From contig NZ_APNL01000010.1 in assembly GCF_040361435.1 (NCBI RefSeq), forward strand, positions 1 through 64,000: a stretch of 64,000 bases of DNA, read 5' to 3'. Below, one piece after another: positions 24,606 through 33,068 of the stretch. The position numbers and the translations under genes were made by a program. Position 1 is the first letter of the stretch; the number at the start of each line of letters is the position of its first letter. Origin of the DNA: Salinisphaera sp002433465 (GTDB lineage Bacteria > Pseudomonadota > Gammaproteobacteria > Nevskiales > Salinisphaeraceae). Under the pieces are notes generated by a model that saw nothing but the letters and a program-made list of their open reading frames with translations, did not search any database and was not told the DNA's origin.

Positions 24606-25616
24606 TTATTCGCCGAGGTTGTGCGCTAGAAGCGAACGAATACGCTGCGGCACTTTCTGTTCGACTTCCATGCGGGCCACGTTGATCGCGCTGGCAAAGG
24701 CAACGGCATCGGCATCGCCGTGCGACTTGATAACCGTACCCTGCAGGCCGATGAAGGTCGCCCCGTTGTACTGGCGCGGATCCACGCGCCGACGAAATGC
24801 CTTGAGCACCGGCATGGCGAAGAATGCCGCGCTACGCGTCAGCGCATTGCGCGAAAATTCCTCTCTCAGGAACTGGGCTATGAGCTTGCCCAGGCCTTCA
24901 CTGGTCTTGAGCGCAACGTTGCCGACAAAGCCGTCGCAGACCACGACGTCAACGTCGCCGATATAGATATCGTCGCCTTCCACGAAGCCGATATAGTTGA
25001 GCTCGCTCTCTCCTAGCAGCTTGCCGGCCTGCTGGATCTGGATATTGCCCTTGATCTCTTCGGCGCCGATATTGAGCAGCCCGACCCGCGGTTCCTCGAC
25101 GCCGTGCACGGCTTCGGCAAGTACCGCGCCCATGACCGCGAACTGGAACAATTGTTCGGGGGTCGATTCAGCGTTTGCGCCCAGATCGAGCATCAGGGTA
25201 TGGCCCTGACGAGACGGGATCGGCGATATGATCGCGGGCCGGTCGATACCGGCCAGGGTCTTGAGCACGAACCGCGCCGTAGCCATCAGCGCGCCGGTAT
25301 TGCCCGCCGATACGCAGGCCGCGGCGTCGCCGTTCTGGACCACGTTGATCGCCACGCGCATCGAAGAGTCTTTCTTCTGGCGCAGCGAGCGTGCCGGCGA
25401 TTCCGACATGCCCACCACTTCGCTGGCATGGCGCACGGCGAGGCGCTCGCCGACGTCTGCCTTCTTGTGGCGTGCGATCTGTCGATGCAGAGTTTCGGCG
25501 TCACCGACCAGAATGATTCCCAGGTCGGGGTGAGCCTGCAAACTCTTGATCGCGGCTTCCACGGCCACAGGGGCGCCGTGGTCGCCGCTCATGGCGTCGA
25601 CTGCAATACGCGTCAT
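24606..25616 (-). CDS. plsX: phosphate acyltransferase PlsX
   Basis: The 336-residue product has the PlsX signature: RIAVDAMSGDHGAPVAVEAA, ILVGDAETL, VSAGNTGALMATARFVLKT, LGANAESTPEQLFQFAVMG and VCDGFVGNVALKTSEGL. PlsX converts acyl-ACP to acyl-phosphate, the acyl donor for PlsY in phospholipid synthesis. It follows yceD and rpmF as in most proteobacteria. The usual downstream fabH/fabD genes are absent; clpS-clpA comes next after a 178-base gap. The ATG at 25616 is chosen because the protein family begins M-T-R-I-A-V-D-A-M; the longer start is rejected. Confidence 0.97.
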   Translation of the reverse strand: MTRIAVDAMSGDHGAPVAVEAAIKSLQAHPDLGIILVGDAETLHRQIARHKKADVGERLAVRHASEVVGMSESPARSLRQKKDSSMRVAINVVQNGDAAACVSAGNTGALMATARFVLKTLAGIDRPAIISPIPSRQGHTLMLDLGANAESTPEQLFQFAVMGAVLAEAVHGVEEPRVGLLNIGAEEIKGNIQIQQAGKLLGESELNYIGFVEGDDIYIGDVDVVVCDGFVGNVALKTSEGLGKLIAQFLREEFSRNALTRSAAFFAMPVLKAFRRRVDPRQYNGATFIGLQGTVIKSHGDADAVAFASAINVARMEVEQKVPQRIRSLLAHNLGE

Positions 25617-25658
25617 AAGTCGGAGCCCGGGGCTTCTAGCCCCGGGAATCATCCGTGC

Positions 25659-25844
25659 TTAAACGTCGTCGCCGGTATTGACGACGCGACGACCACGGTA
25701 GAAACCGTCGCGCGTGACGTGATGACGCAGATGCGTCTCACCAGTCGTCTGATCGATCGACAGCGTCGGCGGATTCATGCTGGCGTGCGTGTTGCGACGC
25801 TTGTCGCGCTTCGAACGGGATTTGCGGTTCTTTTGGACGGCCAT
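25659..25844 (-). CDS. rpmF: 50S ribosomal protein L32
   Basis: The 61-residue basic protein matches L32: MAVQKNRKSRSKRDKRRNTH, then LSIDQTTGETHLRHHV and GFYRGRRVV. This is the form without the zinc-binding cysteines. It is part of the 50S subunit near the peptidyl transferase region. It lies between yceD and plsX, 34 bases from yceD, an arrangement conserved across proteobacteria. Confidence 0.97.
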   Translation of the reverse strand: MAVQKNRKSRSKRDKRRNTHASMNPPTLSIDQTTGETHLRHHVTRDGFYRGRRVVNTGDDV

Positions 25845-25878
25845 GGCGTTCTATGTCTTCCAGCGTTGTCGAAAATCG

Positions 25879-26418
25879 TCAATCGTCGCGTTTGAGCTGA
25901 TTCAGCACCGCGAACGGATTGTTGCGTCGTTCATCGTATTGTTCGTCACGGCGCGGCATGTCGTGATCGACATACTGCGCCGTACATTCGGGCCGGCTGC
26001 ACCGGGCTACGCTAGGCAGCGCCAGAAGCAGTTCGTCAGCCACCAGCGCATGCACATCCAGCATGTCGCCGTCGGCCAGCACCGGTTCGTATTCGCGCGG
26101 CACGTTTGCAGCAGCGTCGTCGTCGCCGACTACGACGCCGGACACGGCCACGTTCATCGGATGATCGAAAGCGTTCAGACAACGCTGGCATTCAAGCCGA
26201 AGCGTCGTGCTGATATCACCCTCGACATGGACACGCCGTTGCGCATCCTCCCGAAACTCGAGATCCACCATCACCGGGCTTGCACCGGCCGATGCGTCGA
26301 TCGTCTGTGCCGCGACTCGATCCAGATGATCCAGATCGAGACGGCCTTCGATTCGCCCCTGCTGTGTGGCAAGCCGACGGTAATCGACACGAGGTACCAG
26401 CGCTCGGGGCGTGCTCAT
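25879..26418 (-). CDS. yceD: YceD/DUF177 family protein (23S rRNA accumulation)
   Basis: The 179-residue protein has the DUF177 features LRLECQRCLNAFDHPM, then an acidic patch (GDDDAAANVPREYEPVLADGDMLDVHALVADELLLALP) and CSRPECTAQY. The two CxxC-like pairs could bind a metal, as in related proteins. YceD proteins are involved in 23S rRNA accumulation or 50S maturation, and the gene is linked to rpmF in most bacteria, as here. It diverges from the maf gene with a 145-base gap. Confidence 0.9.
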   Translation of the reverse strand: MSTPRALVPRVDYRRLATQQGRIEGRLDLDHLDRVAAQTIDASAGASPVMVDLEFREDAQRRVHVEGDISTTLRLECQRCLNAFDHPMNVAVSGVVVGDDDAAANVPREYEPVLADGDMLDVHALVADELLLALPSVARCSRPECTAQYVDHDMPRRDEQYDERRNNPFAVLNQLKRDD

Positions 26419-26563
26419 GGCGCGCGATAATAGGGCCGAAACCCCGCCAAGTCAAAGCATTTCGCCGTTTCGGTCTTGGCATGCACCGTACGCGAGGCCG
26501 ACAGATGGCGGTACGGATCGTTTATCCTCTGGCGGCCAGAGATTCGCCGACAAAGGACTCCGC

Positions 26564-27157
26564 ATGGCCCCGACCTCCCCCGCACCCATCATTCTTGCCT
26601 CCAGCTCGCCCTGGCGGCGAGAGCTTCTGACTCGCCTGGGGCTCGAGTTCGAAGCGATCTCGCCGGATATCGATGAAAGCGCGCGCGTCAACGAAGCCCC
26701 GACGGCCCTGGCCGAGCGCCTGGCTATCGGCAAGGCACGGCGCATATTCGATGACCGCCCCGAAGCCATCGTAATCGGTTCCGACCAGGTCGCCGATGTG
26801 GAGGGCGATATTCTCGGCAAGCCCGGCACGCCGGAAAAGGCACGGGCACAGCTGCGTCATCAATCCGGCAAGACCGTGTATTTCCATACCGGTCTGTGTG
26901 TATGCGCGCCCGTATTCGACACACCGCGTTCCTGTGTCGAAACCGTGACCACGCGTTTTCGCGAACTCGACGATGCCCGCATCGCGCGTTATGTAGAGCT
27001 CGAGGACGTCACCGCGACCGCGGGCAGCATCAAGTCCGAAGGCCTGGGCATCAGCCTTGTCGAATCGATCGAGTCGAAAGATCCGTCGACGCTGGTCGGA
27101 CTGCCGCTAATCGCGCTGTGCCGGCTGCTCGCCGAGGCCGGCGTCGAGATTCCCTAG
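26564..27157 (+). CDS. Maf-like nucleotide pyrophosphatase (YceF type)
   Basis: The 197-residue product matches Maf/YceF: IILASSSPWRRELLTRLGLEF, ISPDIDESA, VIGSDQVAD and TAGSIKSEGLGISLVESIESKDPSTLVGLPLIAL. YceF-type enzymes hydrolyse non-canonical nucleotides such as 7-methyl-GTP. AAAGGA precedes the ATG at 26564, which decides against the longer frame. It diverges from yceD. The stop codon TAG (27155-27157) is the first part of the CTAG bordering the repeat element at 27158, so the present 3' end may have been shaped by that insertion; the family motifs up to the end appear intact. Confidence 0.93.
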   Translation: MAPTSPAPIILASSSPWRRELLTRLGLEFEAISPDIDESARVNEAPTALAERLAIGKARRIFDDRPEAIVIGSDQVADVEGDILGKPGTPEKARAQLRHQSGKTVYFHTGLCVCAPVFDTPRSCVETVTTRFRELDDARIARYVELEDVTATAGSIKSEGLGISLVESIESKDPSTLVGLPLIALCRLLAEAGVEIP

Positions 27158-27381
27158 GGAATCGCTAGAAAAGCTCTGGCCAACCTGTCGTGGTCGCGCC
27201 GGCGTGCTTCGCGCGCGGCCGGCATGAAAAGGCCGGCTGCCCCGAAGGCGTCGGCCTCAAATACGCCGCCACTGCGTTGCCGAGTTCGACCTGTCCAGAA
27301 GACAGGCGCCGCGCTCGCCTGCCTTGTCGCAACGCATTCGAGGACTCGAACGCGAGCCACGAAAGGTCATGCAGCGATTCC
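27158..27381 (+). repeat. palindromic-ended repeat element, copy 1 (MITE-like)
   Basis: The element starts GGAATCGCT next to the maf stop and ends AGCGATTCC at 27373-27381, exact inverted termini. It is flanked by CTAG (27154-27157) and CGAG (27382-27385), possibly a degraded 4-bp target duplication. Its interior aligns along most of its length, in inverted orientation, with the element at 38340-38619. An internal hairpin is at 27290-27306 (CCTGTC/GACAGG). It encodes no convincing protein. It lies between the convergent 3' ends of maf and the HAD phosphatase. A non-autonomous IS-derived element or an unnamed REP-like repeat are the main options. Confidence 0.75.
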
Positions 27382-27394
27382 CGAGCCGGCGCGA

Positions 27395-28057
27395 TCAGGC
27401 GCTGCGCCGTTCGCAGGCCAGCCAATCGGGCAGCGTCTCGACGCTGTCGAGCACTTCAAGCGCGCCGGCACGACGCAACCGCGCGGCGTCGTGAACGCCA
27501 CAGCCCACGCCGATCGCATCCACTCCGGCCGCCCGGGCCATGGCGACATCGTATTCGGTGTCACCGATCATCAGCGCATGCTCGGGCAGCGTGGCCGACC
27601 GCAAGAGGATGTTCTCGATCATGTCCGGCGCCGGCTTCGGCGTGCATTCGTCGGCACAGCGCGTCCAGCGGAAATAACCTTTGGTGCCCGTGTCGCGCAT
27701 CGCGGCATCCAGGCCGCGCCGGCTCTTGCCGGTGGCCACCGCCATCTCGAAGCCCTGCGCCTTGAGTGCCTCCAAGGCATCCACGACCGGCGGGAAAAGC
27801 TTCGCGGCACTGCGTTTCATTCCATAGCGCGCGCGATAGGCGTGCAGGCGCGCGCGTACGCGCTGCGTGTCCAGATCCGGAAACAACCGTGCCAGCACGT
27901 CGTCCAGACCGAGGCCGATCAGTTCGCGCATGCGATCCGGCGAGCGCTCGGGCAGCCCCAGATCCTGAATCGCGGTCTGCATGGCCGACACGATTTCGCC
28001 GGCGGAGTCCATCAAGGTGCCGTCCCAGTCGAATACCAGCAGTTCGTATCGCTTCAT
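27395..28057 (-). CDS. HAD-family phosphatase, phosphoglycolate phosphatase-like
   Basis: The 220-residue protein has the HAD motifs: LLVFDWDGTLMDS (nucleophile Asp and motif I), VATGKSRRGL (motif II Thr), KPAPDM (motif III Lys) and MIGDTEYDVAMARAAGVDAIGVGCG (motif IV). The cap domain lies between motifs I and II, the Gph type. Substrate is not certain; Gph removes 2-phosphoglycolate formed during DNA repair. The start overlaps the rluC stop by ATGA, the same pairing as in Pseudomonas, so it is co-translated with rluC. The 3' end is 13 bases from the repeat element. Confidence 0.88.
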   Translation of the reverse strand: MKRYELLVFDWDGTLMDSAGEIVSAMQTAIQDLGLPERSPDRMRELIGLGLDDVLARLFPDLDTQRVRARLHAYRARYGMKRSAAKLFPPVVDALEALKAQGFEMAVATGKSRRGLDAAMRDTGTKGYFRWTRCADECTPKPAPDMIENILLRSATLPEHALMIGDTEYDVAMARAAGVDAIGVGCGVHDAARLRRAGALEVLDSVETLPDWLACERRSA

Positions 28058-28941
28058 TCCTGTTCATCCAACTGGTCGAGTAGCTGCGCCAGATCCGCGG
28101 CCAGCGGCGCGTCGAGCTGTAACGTATCCTGTCCGTAGGGCATATCGATATGTGCGGCGTGCAGGAACATGCGGCCAAGCCCCCGCTCCTGCCATAGCGC
28201 GGCACGCCGATTCGAGCCGTATTTGTCGTCGCCGGCCACGGGATGGCCGCAATGGGCGGCGTGCACTCGGATCTGGTGGGTGCGCCCGGTCTTGATCTCG
28301 ACCGACATGAGCGTGGCATCGCCATAAAAGGCGACCGGTTCGAAGCGCGACACGCTCGCCTTGCCGCCCTCGGGGTCTACCGTGACCATGCGTTCGCCGC
28401 TGCGCTCGACATCGCGCGATAGCGGCACGTCCACTTCGATCGCCCCCGCTTTCCAATGTCCATCGACGAGAGCCAGATAGCGCTTGGTCGCGGCCGCGTC
28501 GTTCAGGCCGGCCCGCAGGGCGTCCAGCGCCGCGCGCGAACGGGCCACCAGCAGACAGCCGCTGGTCTGGCGGTCCAGACGATGTACCAGTTCGACGTAC
28601 TCGCCCGGCCGTGCCACCCGCAACACTTCGATCAGGCCAAAGCGCAGGCCGCTGCCGGCGTGCACCGCCAAGCCCGCCGGCTTGTTGAACACCAGCATGT
28701 CGTCGCGCTCATGCATCAGCGCCCTACGGGTCTTCTCGATCAGGCCGTCGGGCGGGCGACCGGGGCCGGGCTTTTCTTTCTGGCGTACCGGCGGCAGGCG
28801 GATCTCGTCGGCTTCGGCCAGACGCGTGCCCGGCTTGGCGCGGCCGCGGTTAACCCGCACCTCGCCACTGCGGATGATCCGGTAGACCTTCGATTTCGGA
28901 ACGTCCCGAAAGGTGCGCAAGAGGAAATTGTCGAGCCGCAT
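28054..28941 (-). CDS. rluC: 23S rRNA pseudouridine synthase RluC family
   Basis: The 295-residue protein has an N-terminal S4 domain (MRLDNFLLRTFRDVPKSKVYRIIRSGEVRVN) and the RluA-family catalytic motif VELVHRLDRQTSGCLLVARS, where the Asp in HRLDR is the nucleophile. Further motifs are MLVFNKPAGLAVHAGSG and IKTGRTHQIRVHAAHCGHPVAGD. RluC makes pseudouridines at 955, 2504 and 2580 in E. coli 23S rRNA. The position beside rne, divergently transcribed, is conserved in gammaproteobacteria and supports RluC rather than RluD. Confidence 0.93.
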   Translation of the reverse strand: MRLDNFLLRTFRDVPKSKVYRIIRSGEVRVNRGRAKPGTRLAEADEIRLPPVRQKEKPGPGRPPDGLIEKTRRALMHERDDMLVFNKPAGLAVHAGSGLRFGLIEVLRVARPGEYVELVHRLDRQTSGCLLVARSRAALDALRAGLNDAAATKRYLALVDGHWKAGAIEVDVPLSRDVERSGERMVTVDPEGGKASVSRFEPVAFYGDATLMSVEIKTGRTHQIRVHAAHCGHPVAGDDKYGSNRRAALWQERGLGRMFLHAAHIDMPYGQDTLQLDAPLAADLAQLLDQLDEQE

Positions 28942-29314
28942 GCCTGCATCGTTACTATCGACGCGGACATAGCGAACTTGAGCGGGTGCCGTAGTCAGAT
29001 TACACTCCCAAGGTCGGGTTGATTAATCTGTCCGCCGACGCCTTTCCCGCGCGGGCACGCAATCGCCGACTGACAGTCATTTGTCACACGCTTAAAAAAT
29101 GCCGGGCAAGCCTAGCATGCGCCCCGGATACAGCGTGTTCTTCCGCGAAGAGTCATTTATTTATTCATGTGCTCCTGTCTGATTGTTGCTGCGCACCGTG
29201 TGATCGTCGCCGTCCTTACCGGCCACGAGACCACGACTACGCCGGCGGCCGGCGCCTGTTTGCGCGCGCCGCTTGCACTTTCGGGCAGTCGAGCGCCAGT
29301 CGAGACCCATTCGA
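28942..29314 (+). promoter_or_regulatory. rluC-rne divergent intergenic region and long rne leader
   Basis: A 373-base gene-free region separates rluC and rne. It carries a promoter candidate (29070-29098), which would leave a leader of roughly 210 bases. In E. coli the rne leader of about 360 bases carries hairpins through which RNase E degrades its own mRNA. The leader here is GC-rich at its 3' part, with a self-complementary GCCGGCGGCCGGC near 29240. I cannot fold it by eye reliably, but length and position fit feedback control. Confidence 0.55.
29070..29098 (+). promoter_or_regulatory. predicted sigma-70 promoter of rne
   Basis: CTGACA (29070-29075) matches the -35 consensus at five of six positions, and TAAAAA (29093-29098) stands 17 bases downstream as a -10. 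Transcription would begin near 29105, about 210 bases before the rne ATG. This is a pattern match only. Confidence 0.5.
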
Positions 29315-32300
29315 ATGAAACGCATTTTGATCAACGCCACGCAGCCCGAAGAGCTGCGCGTGGCGATCGTCGATGGCCAGAAACTCCATGATCTAGATAT
29401 CGAAGTCGGCAGCCGCGAACAGCGCAAGGCCAATGTCTACAAGGGCCGCGTGACGCGTGTCGAGCCGAGCCTCGAAGCCGCCTTCATCGATTACGGCGGT
29501 AATCGGCACGGTTTTCTGCCGCTCAAGGAAGTCGCCAAGGATTACTTCAACAAAAACCAGAACGGCGGTAACGGCAAGGACAGCATCAAGCACGCGCTGT
29601 CCGAAGGTCAGGAGATCATCGTTCAGGTGGAAAAGGAGGAGCGCGGCAACAAGGGCGCTGCTCTGACCACCTTCGTCAGCCTCGCCGGGCGCTATCTGGT
29701 GCTCATGCCCAACAACCCCCGTGCGGGCGGCGTGTCGCGGCGGATCGAAGGCGAAGACCGCAACGAGCTGCGCGAAGCCCTTAACGAGGTACAGGTACCC
29801 AACGGCATGGGCGTGATCGTGCGCACCGCCGGCGTGGGCCGATGCGCCGAAGAACTGCAGTGGGATCTGGACTATCTCGCCCAGGTCTGGAAAGCGATCA
29901 ACGAAGCCGCCGACGCGCGCAAGGCGCCGTTCCTGGTCTATCAGGAATCCAACGTCATCATCCGCGCGCTGCGCGACTACCTGCGCGACGATATCGGCGA
30001 AGTGCTCATCGACCAGGCCGATATCTACGAAACCGGCCGCGAGTTCATGCAGCAGGTCATGCCGCATGCGCTGGGCAAGCTCAAGCAATACACCGACGAA
30101 ACGCCGTTGTTCTCGCGTTTCCAGGTCGAATCCCAGATCGAGAGCGCCTTCGAGCGGGAAGTCACCCTGCCCTCCGGCGGCTCGATCGTGATCGACCACA
30201 CCGAAGCCATGACCTCGGTCGATATCAACTCCGCCCGTGCGACCAAGGGCGGCGGCATCGAGGAAACGGCCTTCAACACCAACCTGGAAGCCGCCGAGGA
30301 AGTGGCCCGCCAGCTGCGTATCCGCGATCTGGGCGGCCTGGTGGTGATCGACTTCATCGACATGGAAAGCAACAAGAACCAGCGCGAGGTGGAGAACCGC
30401 CTCAAGCAGGCAGCCAAGGCTGACCGCGCGCGGGTTCAGATCGGGCGCATCTCGCGCTTTGGCCTGCTCGAAATGTCGCGCCAGCGGCTCAAGCCCTCAC
30501 TGTCGGAATACTCCTCCCAGGCCTGCCCGCGCTGTCTCGGCCGTGGTTCGATTCGCAGCGTGGAATCGCTGTCGCTGTCGATTCTGCGCCTGCTCGAGGA
30601 AGAAGCCATGAAACCGTCCACCGGGCGGGTGATCGTGCAGCTGCCGATCGCCGTGGCCAGCTTCCTGCTCAACGAAAAACGCGACGATATCGCAGGCGTG
30701 GAAAAACGCTCCAGCACCCAGGTCACGCTGGTGCCGAACCACACGCTGGAAACCCCGCACTACGAAATCAAGCGCGTGCGTGGCGACCAGCTTTCCGAAG
30801 ACGCCAACGACGCGACCAGCTACCGCCTCGATACCCACGTGGAGATCGAAAAACCGGTGGAGCCGAACCATGGCACCGCCACCACCACCCGGGAAGAGCC
30901 AGCGGTCAAGCGCGTGGCGCGGCCCGATGCACCGGTGATCGAGCGCAAGAGCGCGCCGGCCGAGGCCCCCGCGGCCGCGCCGACCGTCAGCATGACGCCC
31001 TGGCAGCAGCTCTGGGATGCCCTGCGGCGTATATTCGCCGGCGATGCCAGCCCCCAGACCACGGCTGCGGCCACCGCCGCTGCCAGCACTGCCAAGGCAA
31101 AAACGAGCGAAACCGCGGATACCTCCGGCGATAACAACGACAGCAGCGAAGGCGCGCGCAAGACCAAGCCCCGTCGCGGCAACCGCTCGAACGACGATGG
31201 GCAGAGCGATAGCGACAGCGGCAAGGACAACCAGAGCAGCGGCAACAAGCGCTCGCGCCGCGGTGGCCGCAATCGGCGCAATAATCGCAGCGACAACGAC
31301 AGCGGTGACAAGGACAATTCCGCGTCCAAAACCAATAACGCCGGCAAGAACGACGACAGCGACAAAAAGCGCGGCGACGGCGATCGCAACAAGCCGAAGG
31401 ACAAGAAGCAGGCGGCGTCGCAGGACAATGCGAATGCCCGTAACGAGGGCACGAAGAACGACGACACGTCCAGGAAGGACAAGTCCTCGTCAACCCAGGA
31501 CAGCAGCCAAAGCAAGGGCCAAAGCAACGGCCAGAGGAAGGGCCAGAACAAGGACGACAACGACGCCGATAACAAGTCGCCGGCAGCGCAGACGTCGAAC
31601 GAGTCGAACGCCGACGATACGACCAAGCCCGCGCAAGCCGCTCAGGCCGCAGACGGTAACGGCAGCGACAGCGGCGACAGCTCGAACAGCGACGCCAATA
31701 ACGAAGGCGGCGGTGCACGTCGCCGGCGGCGGCGTGGCGGTCGCGGGCGTCGCGGCGGGCGCAATCGCAACAAGACGGCCAGCGACGGCCAGAACGAGTC
31801 GGAATCCTCGGGCGACGCCCAGGCCGATTCGGATAGCGCCGCGCAGGCAGACGCCGGCTCGAACGAAGCGCAGTCGGTCGCAGCGCAAGACGAAAACAAG
31901 CCGGCGACCCCCGTGCCGGCGGACGACGCATCCCTGAACGCCGACAAGCCGGATAGCGGCGACGCCGACAAGTCCGGCCAGCCGGACACGAATGCGGCCG
32001 ACGCGGAATCGGACGAGGCCACCGACGCCGAGCGCGCGCATGCGCCGGCTGCCGAACCCAGCGCCGAGAAACAGGCCGAGGCCTCGAAGCCACTGAAGGC
32101 CCCGGCGCCGGAAGACGACCAGCCGTGGTCTGCGGTAACGGCCAGCGATAATGCCAAGGCGGCATCGCAGCACAAGCCGGCCCAGGCCGAATCCGAACTG
32201 AGCTCGGTGGAAATCCGCGAACAGGCCGCCAGCGATCGCGCAGACGAAGCATCGACGGCCGACGCAAAGGGCGACACGCATAGGGACAAGTCCGACGCGA

Positions 32301-32950
32301 CAGAACAGCCCGCCGCCGCGCAAACGCCGGTCGCCTCATCAGAACCGGCAAACGCAGAAGAGCCCGAAGCTGAAAGCAGCGACGAAACCGTCGGCAACCC
32401 GGCGACACCGACTGCGGACGCCGAAAAGCCGGCTCAAACCGCGAGCGACGACGAAGAACCCGCGCCCAAGCCGAAGCGCAAACGAAGCCGCAAACCGGCC
32501 AAGAAAGCCGCGCCCAGCGAGGGCGAAGCAAGCGCGAACGCCGAGCCGGAAGCCAAGACGAAGACTGCGGCCGAAACCGAAACCGAAACCGAAACCGACG
32601 ATAGCGAAAGCTCGGCCGGCAAACTCGAGCAAGTCGAGACGCAAACCGGTGAGGCGAAGCGTCAGGCCGATATCGAGGACACGTCGGTAGCGGCGAGCGA
32701 AACGACTGCCGAAGCCGTTTCCGAATCGGCAGAACCTTCCGAAGCAGCCGAGCCGGCGGACTCAGCCGAGACAGACGACATCCCCGTCGCCCAGGCGCGG
32801 GCCAGCGTCGAGGAGGTGGTTGCCGATAGCGACGAAACCCCATCCGAGTCGGAGAAAGCCCTCGATCAGGTCGAGACCCGGGCCGATACGTCGGACAGCT
32901 CGGACACCTCGGACGAGGACAAACCGCAAAGCAAGTCGTCGGCGTCCTGA
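29315..32950 (+). CDS. rne: ribonuclease E
   Basis: The 1,211-residue protein begins MKRILINATQPEELRVAIVDG. The catalytic half is collinear with E. coli RNase E: S1 domain about 38-120, catalytic Asp303 and Asp346, and the zinc-link CPRC with Cys404 and Cys407. It initiates mRNA decay and processes rRNA and tRNA at the membrane. From about residue 530 the protein becomes a disordered, low-complexity C-terminal half of some 680 residues with alternating Asp/Ser/Lys/Asn and Ala/Glu/Asp stretches and two arginine patches (KRSRRGGRNRRNNR and ARRRRRRGGRGRRGGRN). Motifs for enolase, PNPase or RhlB binding were not recognised by eye. A bidirectional terminator follows. Confidence 0.97.
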   Translation: MKRILINATQPEELRVAIVDGQKLHDLDIEVGSREQRKANVYKGRVTRVEPSLEAAFIDYGGNRHGFLPLKEVAKDYFNKNQNGGNGKDSIKHALSEGQEIIVQVEKEERGNKGAALTTFVSLAGRYLVLMPNNPRAGGVSRRIEGEDRNELREALNEVQVPNGMGVIVRTAGVGRCAEELQWDLDYLAQVWKAINEAADARKAPFLVYQESNVIIRALRDYLRDDIGEVLIDQADIYETGREFMQQVMPHALGKLKQYTDETPLFSRFQVESQIESAFEREVTLPSGGSIVIDHTEAMTSVDINSARATKGGGIEETAFNTNLEAAEEVARQLRIRDLGGLVVIDFIDMESNKNQREVENRLKQAAKADRARVQIGRISRFGLLEMSRQRLKPSLSEYSSQACPRCLGRGSIRSVESLSLSILRLLEEEAMKPSTGRVIVQLPIAVASFLLNEKRDDIAGVEKRSSTQVTLVPNHTLETPHYEIKRVRGDQLSEDANDATSYRLDTHVEIEKPVEPNHGTATTTREEPAVKRVARPDAPVIERKSAPAEAPAAAPTVSMTPWQQLWDALRRIFAGDASPQTTAAATAAASTAKAKTSETADTSGDNNDSSEGARKTKPRRGNRSNDDGQSDSDSGKDNQSSGNKRSRRGGRNRRNNRSDNDSGDKDNSASKTNNAGKNDDSDKKRGDGDRNKPKDKKQAASQDNANARNEGTKNDDTSRKDKSSSTQDSSQSKGQSNGQRKGQNKDDNDADNKSPAAQTSNESNADDTTKPAQAAQAADGNGSDSGDSSNSDANNEGGGARRRRRRGGRGRRGGRNRNKTASDGQNESESSGDAQADSDSAAQADAGSNEAQSVAAQDENKPATPVPADDASLNADKPDSGDADKSGQPDTNAADAESDEATDAERAHAPAAEPSAEKQAEASKPLKAPAPEDDQPWSAVTASDNAKAASQHKPAQAESELSSVEIREQAASDRADEASTADAKGDTHRDKSDATEQPAAAQTPVASSEPANAEEPEAESSDETVGNPATPTADAEKPAQTASDDEEPAPKPKRKRSRKPAKKAAPSEGEASANAEPEAKTKTAAETETETETDDSESSAGKLEQVETQTGEAKRQADIEDTSVAASETTAEAVSESAEPSEAAEPADSAETDDIPVAQARASVEEVVADSDETPSESEKALDQVETRADTSDSSDTSDEDKPQSKSSAS

Positions 32951-32967
32951 TCGACTGACGCCGGCGC

Positions 32968-33006
32968 AAAAAAGGCCCGGCCCCGTAATGGGGTCGGGCC
33001 TTTTTT
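32968..33006. terminator. bidirectional intrinsic terminator between rne and the LMW phosphatase gene
   Basis: AAAAAAGGCCCGGCCCC (32968-32984) pairs with GGGGTCGGGCCTTTTTT (32990-33006), with one G-T position and a 5-base loop. T-runs flank the stem on both strands, so it can stop rne transcripts and, in reverse, those of the envelope operon ending at 33069. Confidence 0.93.
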
Positions 33007-33068
33007 GTGTACAGCGCCCGGCGGCGTATGGGTATTCGGACCGCGTGCGAACGGACCGGCCGGGATGG

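Noticed and set aside
27165..27425. 86-codon minus-strand frame across repeat copy 1
   Set aside because: It starts inside the phosphatase gene, covers the repeat, lacks a ribosome site, and such frames are expected from repeated GC-rich DNA.
30987..32969. 660-codon Arg/Cys-rich frame antisense to rne
   Set aside because: It arises from the GC-rich low-complexity C-terminal coding sequence of RNase E and has implausible composition.
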